Shown here: in pieces, positions 49,650-58,567 of the stretch
Layout of the letters: each line of letters opens with the position of its first letter
Numbering within the stretch: position 1 is the stretch's first letter
Assembly (NCBI GenBank): GCA_041690495.1
Contig: JAWLHE010000005.1
Location: 248,001-312,000 of the forward strand
Length of the DNA: 64,000 bases
DNA from: DATAAP01 sp041690495
GTDB taxonomy: Bacteria > Pseudomonadota > Alphaproteobacteria > CACIAM-22H2
Reading direction: 5' to 3'
The notes under the pieces: generated by a model
What the model saw: the letters and a program-made list of their open reading frames with translations, nothing else
What the model was told of the DNA's origin: nothing
Database searches by the model: none
Translations under genes and position numbers: made by a program

Positions 49650-50471
49650 ATGATCATGACAACCGGAACCCATATCGCCGCGTCGCACGCCGCGCCGGAA
49701 ACGCCGCCGCGCGACGCAAGGACCTCCCTGACACGCCTTCTTCTGTACGCCCTTGCCGCGGCGGTCCTTGCATGGTCCTGGCAGGGCGCGGAAATCCGCC
49801 CGATGGCGCTGCTCCGCGACGCCGGAAACATGAAGACGTTCGCGGCGGATTTCTTTCCGCCGGATTTCGACGAATGGCGCTACTACCTGCGCGAGATCGT
49901 CGTGACGCTGCACGTCGCCGTCTGGGGCACGGCGCTGGCGGTGCTCGCGGCCGTTCCGTTCGGGCTTCTCTGCGCATCGAACATCGCGCCCCGGTGGATT
50001 CACCAGCCCGTGCGCCGGCTCATGGACGCCTTCCGCGCCATCAACGAGATGGTCTTCGCGATGCTGTTCGTGGTGGCGGTCGGGCTGGGTCCGTTCGCCG
50101 GCGTCCTCGCCCTCTTCGTCCATACGACCGGCACCCTCGCCAAGCTGTTCTCCGAGGCGGTCGAGGCCATCGATCCGCAACCGGTCGAGGGCATCCGCGC
50201 GACTGGCGCCAATGCGCTCGAGGAAATCGCCTACGGCGTCATACCGCAGGTCATGCCGCTCTGGATCTCGTACACGCTCTACCGCTTCGAGGCGAACGTG
50301 CGCTCCGCCTCGGTGATCGGCATGGTGGGCGCCGGCGGCGTCGGAGTCGTGCTGTGGGAGGTGATCCGCGCGTTCCGCTTCGACCAGACCGCCGCGGTGC
50401 TCCTGATGCTCATCGTGACCGTCTCGATCGTCGATCTGCTCTCGGCGCGCGTGCGCAGGATCTTCATCTGA
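49650..50471 (+). CDS. phnE: phosphonate ABC transporter permease PhnE
   Basis: 273 residues with about six membrane helices (31-48, 90-115, 125-155 and later). The permease coupling loop is EAVEAIDPQPVEGIRATGAN, which contacts PhnC. Ends LSARVRRIFI. No phosphonate-degrading (C-P lyase) genes follow; the next gene converges. Confidence 0.92.
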   Translation: MIMTTGTHIAASHAAPETPPRDARTSLTRLLLYALAAAVLAWSWQGAEIRPMALLRDAGNMKTFAADFFPPDFDEWRYYLREIVVTLHVAVWGTALAVLAAVPFGLLCASNIAPRWIHQPVRRLMDAFRAINEMVFAMLFVVAVGLGPFAGVLALFVHTTGTLAKLFSEAVEAIDPQPVEGIRATGANALEEIAYGVIPQVMPLWISYTLYRFEANVRSASVIGMVGAGGVGVVLWEVIRAFRFDQTAAVLLMLIVTVSIVDLLSARVRRIFI

Positions 50472-50588
50472 ACGAGGCGCCGGTTCCCGGTCCGCCTTCG
50501 GCCGCGCCCAGAGACCGGCCCCCGCGATTCTCCGGACATCGTGCCATGGGGCACCAGGCGGGCCGCGCGGTCCGCGACGCGCATTCCG

Positions 50589-52130
50589 CTACACGGTCGT
50601 GAACCAGTCGGCGCTGACATCTCCGGCCGCGACGCCGATCAGCGTCAGTTGCCCGCCGTCCTCGGCGGCGAGCTGCACGCCGGTCGGCGCCGTTTGGGCG
50701 CTGGCGATCACGCCGTTGACGGCGGCTTGCGGACCGGCGACGAGCAGGCGGTCGCCTTCGCTGAAATCGAAGTCCTCGATCGTGTCCTGGCCGGGGCCGA
50801 ACACGAACACATCGGCTCCGTCACCGCCGTCCAGCCGGTTCCGGCCGCCGCCGCCGGAAAGCCAGTCGTCGCCCGCGCCGCCGAGCAGGATGTCGTTCCC
50901 CCCTTTGCCGAGCAGAATGTCGTCGCCGATGCCGCCGTTGAGCGTGGCGTTCAGAACCGCCGTGCTCTCGACCCGCGCCGTCGCCTGGATCAACTCGATC
51001 TCGCCCACCGCGACGGGAAGGACGGGCTTGTAGCCAGCTACGCCGTTGACGTCGCCGGGCGTGCCTGCACCGACTGCGCCCACGGTGTCGCCGTAGAGCA
51101 CGACCGTGCGCAGCTCGAGCGGCAGCAGGTCCGCGCGCGTGAAGCCGACGGGATCGACCGCGCCGCTTATGTCATAGGCCTGCGCGAACGAAACCGTGCC
51201 GTCCGGCGCGGCAACGGGGAAGCCCGTGGCCAGCGCGCCCTGCGGCGAGGCCAGGCCCATGATCCCGGGCCCGAAATAGGGTATTCCCTCGGCGAGTTCG
51301 ACCAATCCGTCGCCGTCGGTATCCGCAGCCGCCGGGGGACGCACCGAATCGATCGGCGTCGGCCCGCCCGCCCCGGCCGCGTCGGCCCCCGCGACGCCGG
51401 CGTCGGGGAACTCGTCGCCGGCGAAGCGTCCGTTGATGTCCTGGATATGGACCTGGCCCGGCTCGAGTCCGCGCGCTTCGATCCGGGCGGTCAGCGTGTT
51501 GCCGTCCTGCACCAGAATCGCCGTGCCGTCGACACCCGACCCGTTCACCGCTTGCAGGTCGGCGACATGGATCCTGGTCGCGCCGGCGACGAGTATGTCG
51601 TCGCCCGTCCCGCCGGCGAGCGTTGCGTTGTTGACCGCCGCAAAGACGATGTCGCTCCGCGCCGTACCGGTGACGGCGGCCTGCTGCGCGCCGCCCTGAA
51701 TGACCGTTACATTGTTCGTGACATCGATGCCGACATCGATGCTGAGGATCCGTTCGGGCGCGCTCAGATCCTGGACCTGCTGCTGCACGACGGTAACCTT
51801 CTGCTCCGCCACCGTGTCGGGCGCCGCCGCGACCTGGGAGGGCGGAGGCTGGACGCCGGTTGCTGCCGTGCCGCCGGGGGAGACCGGCGTTACGCCGTCT
51901 TCCCGGGCATCATCGTCCCGGGCGTCGTCGTCATCGTCCCCATCGTCATCCCGGTCATCATCCTCGTCCCGGTCTTCATCCCGGTCATCGTCGTTCCGGT
52001 CGTCGTCATCGTCGTCGTTGTCATCATCATCGTCGTCGTCATCGTCGTCGTCGTCATCATTATCAAGCTGGGCCAGCCGGTCGTCGTCGTCCGACTGACC
52101 AGGCGGATTGTGGGTGGGGCGATGTGGCAC
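50589..52130 (-). CDS. RTX (calcium-binding, type I secreted) protein with Asp-rich tract
   Basis: 513 residues from GTG 52130, after a strong GGGAGGA site. An N-terminal Asp/Arg/Glu-rich tract of about 60 residues (about 25-85) includes a run of 13 Asp. A central beta-rich part contains one RTX nonapeptide, and the C-terminal RTX repeats (about 398-440) have GGIGDDILLGKGGNDILLGG and GAGDDWLSGGGG, followed by a secretion-type C-terminus. It is likely exported by a type I system not seen here and bound to Ca2+ outside the cell. Function unknown. Confidence 0.85.
   Translation of the reverse strand: MPHRPTHNPPGQSDDDDRLAQLDNDDDDDDDDDDDDDNDDDDDDRNDDDRDEDRDEDDDRDDDGDDDDDARDDDAREDGVTPVSPGGTAATGVQPPPSQVAAAPDTVAEQKVTVVQQQVQDLSAPERILSIDVGIDVTNNVTVIQGGAQQAAVTGTARSDIVFAAVNNATLAGGTGDDILVAGATRIHVADLQAVNGSGVDGTAILVQDGNTLTARIEARGLEPGQVHIQDINGRFAGDEFPDAGVAGADAAGAGGPTPIDSVRPPAAADTDGDGLVELAEGIPYFGPGIMGLASPQGALATGFPVAAPDGTVSFAQAYDISGAVDPVGFTRADLLPLELRTVVLYGDTVGAVGAGTPGDVNGVAGYKPVLPVAVGEIELIQATARVESTAVLNATLNGGIGDDILLGKGGNDILLGGAGDDWLSGGGGRNRLDGGDGADVFVFGPGQDTIEDFDFSEGDRLLVAGPQAAVNGVIASAQTAPTGVQLAAEDGGQLTLIGVAAGDVSADWFTTV
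51908..52062 (-). repeat. trinucleotide (GAT/GAC) repeat tract coding poly-Asp
   Basis: Reading the minus strand, almost every codon is GAC, GAT or CGG/AAC, giving Asp runs broken by Arg, Glu and Asn. The repeated CGTCGTCAT and ATCATCATC on the plus strand makes length change by slippage likely, always in frame. Confidence 0.7.
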
Positions 52131-52384
52131 GGTTGTCCTCCCGCTGTTCGATCCTTCGCGACAACGGCGGGCGCCGATCAATGTTCGGCTTGGCCGCGGA
52201 ATAAATTTACGGTGAAGGTTCCTTCAACGGCACCGGGCCCGGAAGCACAGAGACCCGGATCACCAAAGCTGCGTCCGTCGAGCTTCCTTCCCCGGCGCCA
52301 ACCGGGCGTTCCGGACCAATCACGCGGCCGCACCGCGCGCGGCGCGGGGGTATGGTCACGGACCCGGCGATGACGACGAGACCG

Positions 52385-52876
52385 TCACCGGCCGGCAGAC
52401 ATCATGTCATCGGCCGAACCGGCGAGCGCGGCGGAGGCCGCCGCGATCTTCCGGACGGCGCGCGGGTCGATCACCGCGGACAGCGCCGCATGCGCACGCC
52501 GCCACGCCGGCAGCGCCGCCTCGAGGCGGCGGGCGCCCAGTTCCGTCAGCCAGACCGCGCGGCGGCGCAGATCCTTCTCGACGACGGCGATCTCGACGAG
52601 GCCCGCCCGCTCCAGACCGCGCAGATTGCGCGACAGCGTCGACTGGTCGAGGCCGACGCGCCCGGCGAGCGCGCCGATCGTATCGTCGCCGGCCGCCGCG
52701 ATGTGGGTCATGAGGCCGAACTGCGCGAGGCTCAGGCCCGTGCCCTGCATCTTCGCTTCCATGAAGCGCGCGATGCGGCGCTCGGCCACGCGGACGTTCA
52801 GCCCCGCGCAGGACTGAACGACCGCGCGTGCGTCGGCGACCAGCCTCCGCGGCCCTGCTTGCTTCCGCTGCGTCAT
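52385..52876 (-). CDS. MarR-family transcriptional regulator
   Basis: 163 residues from ATG 52876 (ATG 52894 adds six). A winged helix-turn-helix at about 50-110 has LSLAQFGLMTHIAAAGDDTI, RVGLDQSTLSRNLRGLERAG and VEIAVVEKDLRRRAVWLTEL, the MarR wing. Divergent from the cysteine-synthase-like gene over an inverted-repeat operator, it is probably its repressor. Confidence 0.88.
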   Translation of the reverse strand: MTQRKQAGPRRLVADARAVVQSCAGLNVRVAERRIARFMEAKMQGTGLSLAQFGLMTHIAAAGDDTIGALAGRVGLDQSTLSRNLRGLERAGLVEIAVVEKDLRRRAVWLTELGARRLEAALPAWRRAHAALSAVIDPRAVRKIAAASAALAGSADDMMSAGR

Positions 52877-52888
52877 GGTTGTATGTAT

Positions 52889-52913
52889 TTGCATATACTG
52901 TAACTACATGCAA
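52889..52913. promoter_or_regulatory. operator between MarR regulator and PLP enzyme
   Basis: Inverted repeat TTGCAT (52889-52894) / ATGCAA (52908-52913), centres 19 bp apart, in the only A+T-rich stretch between the divergent genes. It would control both promoters. Confidence 0.5.
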
Positions 52914-52923
52914 GGCGCCGCAC

Positions 52924-53910
52924 ATGCTCACCGCCGCGCAAACCGTCGATCCGACCGCGAAGGAACCGGGGATCGACGCATCCGTCCTGCGGCTCATCGG
53001 CCGCACGCCGCTGCTCGAGCTCCGGCGCATCGTGCCCGACGGCTGCGCGCGCATCCTGATCAAGGTCGAGAGCGTCAATCCCACGGGAAGCATGAAGGAC
53101 CGCATGGCGCTGGCCATGATCGAGGCCGGCGAGCGGACCGGGCGGCTGAAGCCGGGCCAGCGCGTGGTCGAGTACACGGGCGGCAGCACCGGCGTCTCGC
53201 TCGCCCTCGTCTGCGCCGCGCGCGGATACCCGCTCAGCATCGTCACGTCGGACGCGTTCAGCGCCGAGAAGCGCAGCCACATGGCGGCCCTCGGCGCCGA
53301 GCTGACCATCGTCCCCAGCGCCGGCGGCGGCATGGATGCGGCCCTGACGCGCAACATGATCGAGGCCGCACGGCAGATCGCGGCGCGCACCGGCGCGTTC
53401 TGGACCGACCAGCTCAACAACACCGACCAGCTCGCCGCCTATCACGCGATGGCGGACGAGATCCGGGCGCAGACCGGGGGCCGGATCGACGCCTTCGTGC
53501 AGAGCACGGGAACCGCCGCCTGCGTGCGCGGCGTCGCCGAGGGCCTGCGCCGCAGCACGCCCGGCATCCGCATCGTCGCGGTCGAGCCGAAGGAGTCGGC
53601 CGTGCTGTCCGGCGGGAAGAGCGGCGTCCACAGGATCGAGGGCGCCGGCGCCGGGTTCGTCGTCCCGCTATGGCACGACGCCGTCGCCGACGAGATCGTA
53701 CCGGTCTCGACCGAGGAGGCGATGGACATGGCGCGCCGGCTGGCGCGCGCCGAGGCGCTGTTCGCAGGCACGTCGACCGGCGCCAACCTGGTCGCGGCGA
53801 TCGAAATCGGCAAGCGGCTGGGCAAGGATGCGACGGTCGTCACCGTGATGTGCGACACCGGCATGAAATACCTGAGCACGGCGCTGTACGGCGGGCACAA
53901 GACCGGCTGA
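52924..53910 (+). CDS. cysteine synthase-like PLP enzyme
   Basis: 328 residues. The PLP lysine is Lys58 in NPTGSMKDRMALAM, and the phosphate-binding loop is STGTAACVRGVAEG. The substrate loop is TGGSTGVSLALVC. This is the CysK/CBS fold of beta-replacing enzymes; the natural substrate need not be O-acetylserine. Control by the adjacent MarR regulator is unlike housekeeping CysK, which hints at an inducible or detoxifying role. Confidence 0.87.
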   Translation: MLTAAQTVDPTAKEPGIDASVLRLIGRTPLLELRRIVPDGCARILIKVESVNPTGSMKDRMALAMIEAGERTGRLKPGQRVVEYTGGSTGVSLALVCAARGYPLSIVTSDAFSAEKRSHMAALGAELTIVPSAGGGMDAALTRNMIEAARQIAARTGAFWTDQLNNTDQLAAYHAMADEIRAQTGGRIDAFVQSTGTAACVRGVAEGLRRSTPGIRIVAVEPKESAVLSGGKSGVHRIEGAGAGFVVPLWHDAVADEIVPVSTEEAMDMARRLARAEALFAGTSTGANLVAAIEIGKRLGKDATVVTVMCDTGMKYLSTALYGGHKTG

Positions 53911-54129
53911 GCCGGATGGCAGGGCGGCCCATCCTTCGGGACGCCCCCGACCCGCCGCCCGTGCGTTTCCACGGGCAATTCCACGTCGCCTCCCACGCCC
54001 GCCTCCACGGCAGGCGCCTATCAGCAGCCGGTCACGCAGCGATCGTCACCGGATCGGGGCGGCTTCGGGCATGGACGTTCGGGTTCGGACGCTCCCGGCA
54101 TGTGGATTTGAAACGGAATCGAGGACAGC

Positions 54130-54798
54130 ATGTGGAAGAATGTCGCGTTACTTGCGGCCGCGAGCCTGATCGCCGCAGCCGGACCGGCGAAGGCCGGGTG
54201 GATCATGGCCGGCAATATCAGGGAAGTCCTGGACATTCCGACCGCCTCCCCCGCGCTCGGCCCGCGCGTGTTCTCGGTCGACTACCGCGCCTTTACGCCG
54301 AACACGGTCACCATCCCCGAACTGACCGACAGCGAGGAAGTCCAGAACCCCTCGAACTTCAACGGCTACCTGTCCGTCGATATCGAGCCGACCGACTCCG
54401 TCTTCCCCAACCCGCTGCCCAATACCATCACGCTCCGGCACGAGGAAACCAACACCGGTTATCAGAGCGTGATGATCTCGATCACCGACATCCATTTCGA
54501 GGCCCCGAACGAGTACATCGCCGGCGTCAGCCTGAATTCCGGCGCGATCATCGACATGCCGAACTCCGATCCGTTCACACAGACGGTCTCGTTCACGGAC
54601 AACTCGATCACGTTCCTCTTCGAGGTCCGGGACATGTCGCCGGGGCAGATTCTCCATCTCGCCGTCGATGGATCGGTGCAATACCTCGTCGATATCCGCA
54701 CGCGCGCGATGAGCGTTCCGGAGCCCGCCTCGCTGGCGCTGTCCGGCGCGGCGTTCGCGGGCCTAGCCCTGTTCGGCCGCCGCCGGCGCGCGGCCTGA
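54130..54798 (+). CDS. PEP-CTERM sorting-signal protein
   Basis: 222 residues. A signal peptide (about 1-22) precedes a beta-rich Ser/Thr/Asn body with no known domain. The C-terminus (about 196-222) is a textbook PEP-CTERM signal: VPEPASLALSGAAFAGLAL then FGRRRRAA. Such proteins are anchored or released by exosortase and are linked to extracellular matrix in bacteria that have EPS loci. No exosortase in the window. 219 bp after the PLP gene; that gap includes a partial palindromic repeat. Confidence 0.9.
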   Translation: MWKNVALLAAASLIAAAGPAKAGWIMAGNIREVLDIPTASPALGPRVFSVDYRAFTPNTVTIPELTDSEEVQNPSNFNGYLSVDIEPTDSVFPNPLPNTITLRHEETNTGYQSVMISITDIHFEAPNEYIAGVSLNSGAIIDMPNSDPFTQTVSFTDNSITFLFEVRDMSPGQILHLAVDGSVQYLVDIRTRAMSVPEPASLALSGAAFAGLALFGRRRRAA

Positions 54799-54806
54799 CC
54801 CGATGT

Positions 54807-55643
54807 CTATCGCGCCTCGCAGACGAACTCGACCGGGGCGATCAGGCCGCTTTCGACACCGGCGATGACGTTGGCCAGCTTCTCCGCCACGTCGGTCTTC
54901 ATCAGGAGGTGAATTCCGAGCGGCGGCGGTCCACCGCCCGCGGCGGCGCGTGCCCGGACTTCGCGAAAGAACGCGCGGGCGAAGTCGGCGCGGTCGCGCT
55001 CCTGGCGGATCTCGAATCCCGCGGCCTTCAGCGACCGCGCGTATTCCGCCGGCGTGGCGACGAAGCTCGTCTCGGGGCCGGCGGCCCAGTGCAGCGGGAA
55101 GGTCAGCTCGCCCTCGCCGGTCCGCATGATGTCGTAGATGGCGAACACGCCGCCCGGCCTGAGCACGCGGCGGACTTCCCCGAACAGCGCCGGCTTGCGC
55201 TCGATGTTCATGCCGACATGCATCATGTAGGCGCCGTCGAATGCCTCTGCCTCGAACGGCATGTCGAGGGCGCTGGCCTGCCGGTACGAAACGCGCTCGC
55301 CGAGCCCGACGCGGCGGGCCAGCGCCTCGGCCGTGCGTACGTAGTCTCCGGTCAGGTCGATCCCGGTCACGCGGCAGCCCGCGGTCTCCGCGAAAAAGCG
55401 CGACGGCCCGCCGATGCCGCAGCCGATGTCGAGCAGGTGCATGTCCGGACGAATGTCGATCTGCGCCGCGAGCTCGACGGTCGCCTGCCGCCCGCCCGTG
55501 TGGAACTCGTCGACCGGCGCGAGATCGGCCGGCGCCAGCCGGCCCGGGTCCTTGCCCGAGGCGACGAGGGCGTCGAGAATCGCCTGCTCCAGATCGCCTC
55601 GTGCGTAGTGACGCGCGACCTGCCCTTCGATGTCGTTGGCCAT
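54807..55643 (-). CDS. SAM-dependent methyltransferase (UbiE/sterol type)
   Basis: 278 residues from ATG 55643. Motif I is LDIGCGIGGPSRFFAETAGC, and further motifs are RVTGIDLTGDYVRTAEALA and GAYMMHVGMNIE. It resembles methyltransferases of the UbiE/gamma-tocopherol group that act on small lipophilic substrates. It diverges from an HxlR regulator, 139 bp away, probably its controller. Confidence 0.85.
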   Translation of the reverse strand: MANDIEGQVARHYARGDLEQAILDALVASGKDPGRLAPADLAPVDEFHTGGRQATVELAAQIDIRPDMHLLDIGCGIGGPSRFFAETAGCRVTGIDLTGDYVRTAEALARRVGLGERVSYRQASALDMPFEAEAFDGAYMMHVGMNIERKPALFGEVRRVLRPGGVFAIYDIMRTGEGELTFPLHWAAGPETSFVATPAEYARSLKAAGFEIRQERDRADFARAFFREVRARAAAGGGPPPLGIHLLMKTDVAEKLANVIAGVESGLIAPVEFVCEAR

Positions 55644-55782
55644 CGTCTCCGCTCCCGCGCTTGCATTCCTCTCCCGGATCGTATTCTGGCGCCGCGGGGC
55701 CTGACGAGCATAGTCCACGAAGTGTACTATCGGCGGACCGGACTGCCGCCCAAGGTCATCGTCAAGACAGGAGGGCCTGGAC

Positions 55783-56484
55783 ATGAGGAGCTACGGCCAG
55801 TTCTGCCCGATCGCCAAGGCCGCGGAACTGTTCTGCGAGCGCTGGACGCCCCTGATCCTTCGCGACCTGATGGCGGGCGCCACGCGCTTCTCGCAGCTCA
55901 GGCGGGGCGTGCCGCTTGCCTCGCCGACCCTGCTTTCACGCCGCCTGAAGCAGCTTGAAGCCGAGGGAATCATCGAGCGGCGCCGGGCGGCGTCCGGCCG
56001 CGGCCGGACCTATCATCTGACGCGCGCCGGCAAGGAGTTCGCGCCGATCATCGAAGGGCTCGGCGTCTGGGGCCAGCGCTGGTCGCGGCGCGATCTGGAG
56101 AAACACGAGATCAATCTCACGCTCCTCATGTGGGGGCTCGAGACCGGCTTGAAGCCCGATGCGTTCGGATCGCGGCGCTGCGTCGTGGCCCTGACATTCA
56201 CCGACCAGCCCGCGAGCGTGCGGAACTGGTGGCTCGTCAACGCCGGCGGGCAGGTCGAGCTCTGCGTGAAGGACCCGGGATTCGAGGTCGATCTCTACCT
56301 CGCCGCCACATTGCCGGACATGATCCGGATCTACCGCGGCGACCTGACGCTTGCGCGCGCGCTCGAACAGGGACGGATCGAGGCGCACGGCGCCGCATGG
56401 GCCTGCCGCGCGCTGCCCCGCTGGCTTGCGCCGGGCCGCCTGGCGCAGGTGAAATCGCAGAGAGCGGACGCACCGGCGGCGTAG
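55783..56484 (+). CDS. HxlR-family transcriptional regulator
   Basis: 233 residues. The HxlR domain (about 5-105) has CPIAKAAELFCERWTPLILR, RFSQLRRGVPLASPTLLSRR and LEAEGIIERRRAASGRGRTY. A C-terminal SCP2-like beta domain (about 115-225) makes it longer than typical HxlR proteins and may bind a ligand. ATG 55783 follows CAGGAGG. Divergent from the methyltransferase. Confidence 0.88.
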   Translation: MRSYGQFCPIAKAAELFCERWTPLILRDLMAGATRFSQLRRGVPLASPTLLSRRLKQLEAEGIIERRRAASGRGRTYHLTRAGKEFAPIIEGLGVWGQRWSRRDLEKHEINLTLLMWGLETGLKPDAFGSRRCVVALTFTDQPASVRNWWLVNAGGQVELCVKDPGFEVDLYLAATLPDMIRIYRGDLTLARALEQGRIEAHGAAWACRALPRWLAPGRLAQVKSQRADAPAA

Positions 56485-56539
56485 CCCGCCCGCGCGAACG
56501 CGCCGCCTGCCATCAGCGCGGCGCGCAGCGGCGACGGAA

Positions 56540-56848
56540 CTACCGGGCGAAGGCCGGCGCGCCCGGTCCGCCGATCCGCTTCGGCTTCGGCTTGCGCGCG
56601 CCCGGCAGCTCGATCTCGATCTCGAGCGTCGAGATCTCGGCGCCGCGCTGCAGCTTGACCTCGACCTTCTCGTCCGCGCCGGGGACGTACTTCCTGATGA
56701 CCTCGAGAATGTCCTTCTGCAGCCGCGGCAGAAAATCCGGCCCGGAGCGATCCTGGCGCTCGTGGGCGAGCAGGATCTGCAGCCGCTCCTTGGCGGTTTC
56801 CGCCGAGCTCGCGGGACGCGACCGGCGGAAGAAGCTGAAAAGGCTCAT
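56540..56848 (-). CDS. minE: cell division topological specificity factor MinE
   Basis: 102 residues starting MSLFSFFRRSRP, with TAKERLQILLAHERQDR (the MinD-activating helix) and the C-terminal dimerisation domain LPRLQKDILEVIRKYVPG. MinE drives Min oscillation and keeps division at mid-cell. The ATG overlaps the minD stop (ATGA). The C-terminal tail has an extra basic stretch. Confidence 0.95.
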   Translation of the reverse strand: MSLFSFFRRSRPASSAETAKERLQILLAHERQDRSGPDFLPRLQKDILEVIRKYVPGADEKVEVKLQRGAEISTLEIEIELPGARKPKPKRIGGPGAPAFAR

Positions 56849-57660
56849 GCCGTTCTCCACAGCAGCCGCTGGAACAGCCCGCGGCGCTCGGGTCCGAGAA
56901 CGCGCATCTCGGTCTGCTCGCCCATCAGCCGCGACACGGCGTCGGCATAGGCCTTGGCCGCGTTCGAGTTCTCGTCGAACACGACCGGCGTGCCGGTATT
57001 CGACGCCTTCAGGATCGTCGGGCTTTCCGGAACGATGCCGAGCAGCGGGATCGACAGGATCTCGAGCACGTCCTCGACCTTCATCATGTCGCCCTTCGCG
57101 ACGCGCGCGGGGTCGTAACGGGTCAGGAGAAGATGCGGCTTGGGCGGGGTCTCGCCCTTCTCGGCGCGCCGGGTCTTGCTGCTCAGCAGGCCGAGCACCC
57201 GGTCGCTGTCGCGAACCGACGACACTTCGGGATTGGTGACGACGACCGCCTCGTCGGCGAAATACATCGCCAGATGCGCGCCGCGCTCGATCCCCGCCGG
57301 GCTGTCGCAGATGATGTAGTCGAACTCGTTGCGCAGATCCTTGAGCACCTTCTCCACGCCCTCGCGGGTGAGCGCATCCTTGTCGCGCGTCTGCGAGGTC
57401 GGCAGGACCGAGAGGTTATCCAGGCGCCGGTCCTTGATCAGGGCCTGGTTGAGCTTCGCGTCGCCCTGGATGACGTTGATGAAGTCGAAGACCACGCGCC
57501 GCTCGCACCCCATGATCATGTCGAGGTTGCGCAGGCCGACGTCGAAATCGATGACGACGGTCTTCTTGCCGCGCATGGCGAGTCCGGCGCCGATTGCGGC
57601 TGTCGAGGTCGTCTTGCCGACGCCCCCCTTTCCCGATGTGACGACGATAATCTTGGCCAA
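56845..57660 (-). CDS. minD: septum-site ATPase MinD
   Basis: 271 residues. Deviant Walker A VTSGKGGVGKTTST (residues 8-21), the DFDVGLRNLDMIMGCERRVV motif, IICDSPAGIERGAHLA and a C-terminal amphipathic membrane-targeting helix (RGLFQRLLWRTA). MinD recruits MinC to the membrane. 26 bp after minC. Confidence 0.97.
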   Translation of the reverse strand: MAKIIVVTSGKGGVGKTTSTAAIGAGLAMRGKKTVVIDFDVGLRNLDMIMGCERRVVFDFINVIQGDAKLNQALIKDRRLDNLSVLPTSQTRDKDALTREGVEKVLKDLRNEFDYIICDSPAGIERGAHLAMYFADEAVVVTNPEVSSVRDSDRVLGLLSSKTRRAEKGETPPKPHLLLTRYDPARVAKGDMMKVEDVLEILSIPLLGIVPESPTILKASNTGTPVVFDENSNAAKAYADAVSRLMGEQTEMRVLGPERRGLFQRLLWRTA

Positions 57661-57686
57661 GGCCGATCTTCCTTCTTTGGCTTCCG

Positions 57687-58415
57687 CTATTTCAGGGGCT
57701 CGACGCAGAGCGCGTCGCCCTTGAGAAACACCTGGACCCGCTGCTTGCGAAGCGAGGTCTCGATGTCATCGGTGGTCCTGTATATGCCCGCAATCGCGAT
57801 CAGCTCCGCCTCGAGGCTGTGGCAGAAGATGCGGGCCTTCGTGTCGCCGTTTGCGCCGGCGAGGGCGCGACCGCGCATCGCGCCGTAGACGTGGATATTG
57901 CCGCGGGCGATGACTTCCGCCCCGGAGCTGACCGAGCCGACCACCACGAGGTCGCCCGCCTCGGCGAGGAGCCGCTGCCCCGACCGGACGGGTTCGGTGA
58001 CGACCATCGCGCCGCCGCGCGGCGCATCGGCGCGATCTTCCTTGTCCAGCGGCAGCTCGCGGCCGCCGCGAAGCGCGATCAGCCCGGCCGCCAGCGCCGC
58101 TTTCTTCTGCTCGGCCGTGCCGTTCCGAATGCCGATGAGGGTTAGCCTGCGGGCGCGAAATTCGCGCACAAGCTCGGCGAACTCGACCGACAGGCCAGCC
58201 GCCTTTCCGAGATCGAGCACGAGCGGCACATAGGTGAAGAAATGCTCGACCTGCGCGAGCCTGGCATCGAGCGCCGCATAGAATTCATCGTTTGCCGGAC
58301 CGGCCAGCTCCAGGACGATGGCAGTGAACAGGCGGCCACGGATCTGGAACGGCGCTGTCGCGGGTACCGGCCGCACGCTTCTGTCATTCGCGCTTACTTG
58401 CTGCAACAGAGTCAT
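57687..58415 (-). CDS. minC: septum-site inhibitor MinC
   Basis: 242 residues. The N-terminal domain (to about residue 110) has ALDARLAQVEHFFTYVPLVL and the C-terminal beta-helix domain has RSGQRLLAEAGDLVVVGSVS and VIARGNIHVYGAMRGRALAG. It blocks FtsZ assembly away from mid-cell. First gene of minC-minD-minE. Confidence 0.95.
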   Translation of the reverse strand: MTLLQQVSANDRSVRPVPATAPFQIRGRLFTAIVLELAGPANDEFYAALDARLAQVEHFFTYVPLVLDLGKAAGLSVEFAELVREFRARRLTLIGIRNGTAEQKKAALAAGLIALRGGRELPLDKEDRADAPRGGAMVVTEPVRSGQRLLAEAGDLVVVGSVSSGAEVIARGNIHVYGAMRGRALAGANGDTKARIFCHSLEAELIAIAGIYRTTDDIETSLRKQRVQVFLKGDALCVEPLK

Positions 58416-58567
58416 CCCCGCCTGTGTTCATCAGCGCCAGCACGGTGATTATCGGAATCCACCGCTCGACTGCAACGAACTCATCGCGCGAAGTCGTGAC
58501 AATTGTGTGGCGCGCGCGAGGCACAATCATGCTCGCGCCGGCGCGCACGCGAACCGGTGGCCCTGGA

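Noticed and set aside
52207..52225. TTACGGTGAAGGTTCCTTC resembling TACCGTGAAGGCTCCTTCC at about 46792
   Set aside because: Two similar stretches in unrelated intergenic regions, but only two copies and no placement pattern; could be chance.
52875..55958. A 1027-codon open frame on the plus strand
   Set aside because: It is an Arg-rich shadow frame over the PLP gene, the PEP-CTERM gene and the methyltransferase, caused by high G+C.
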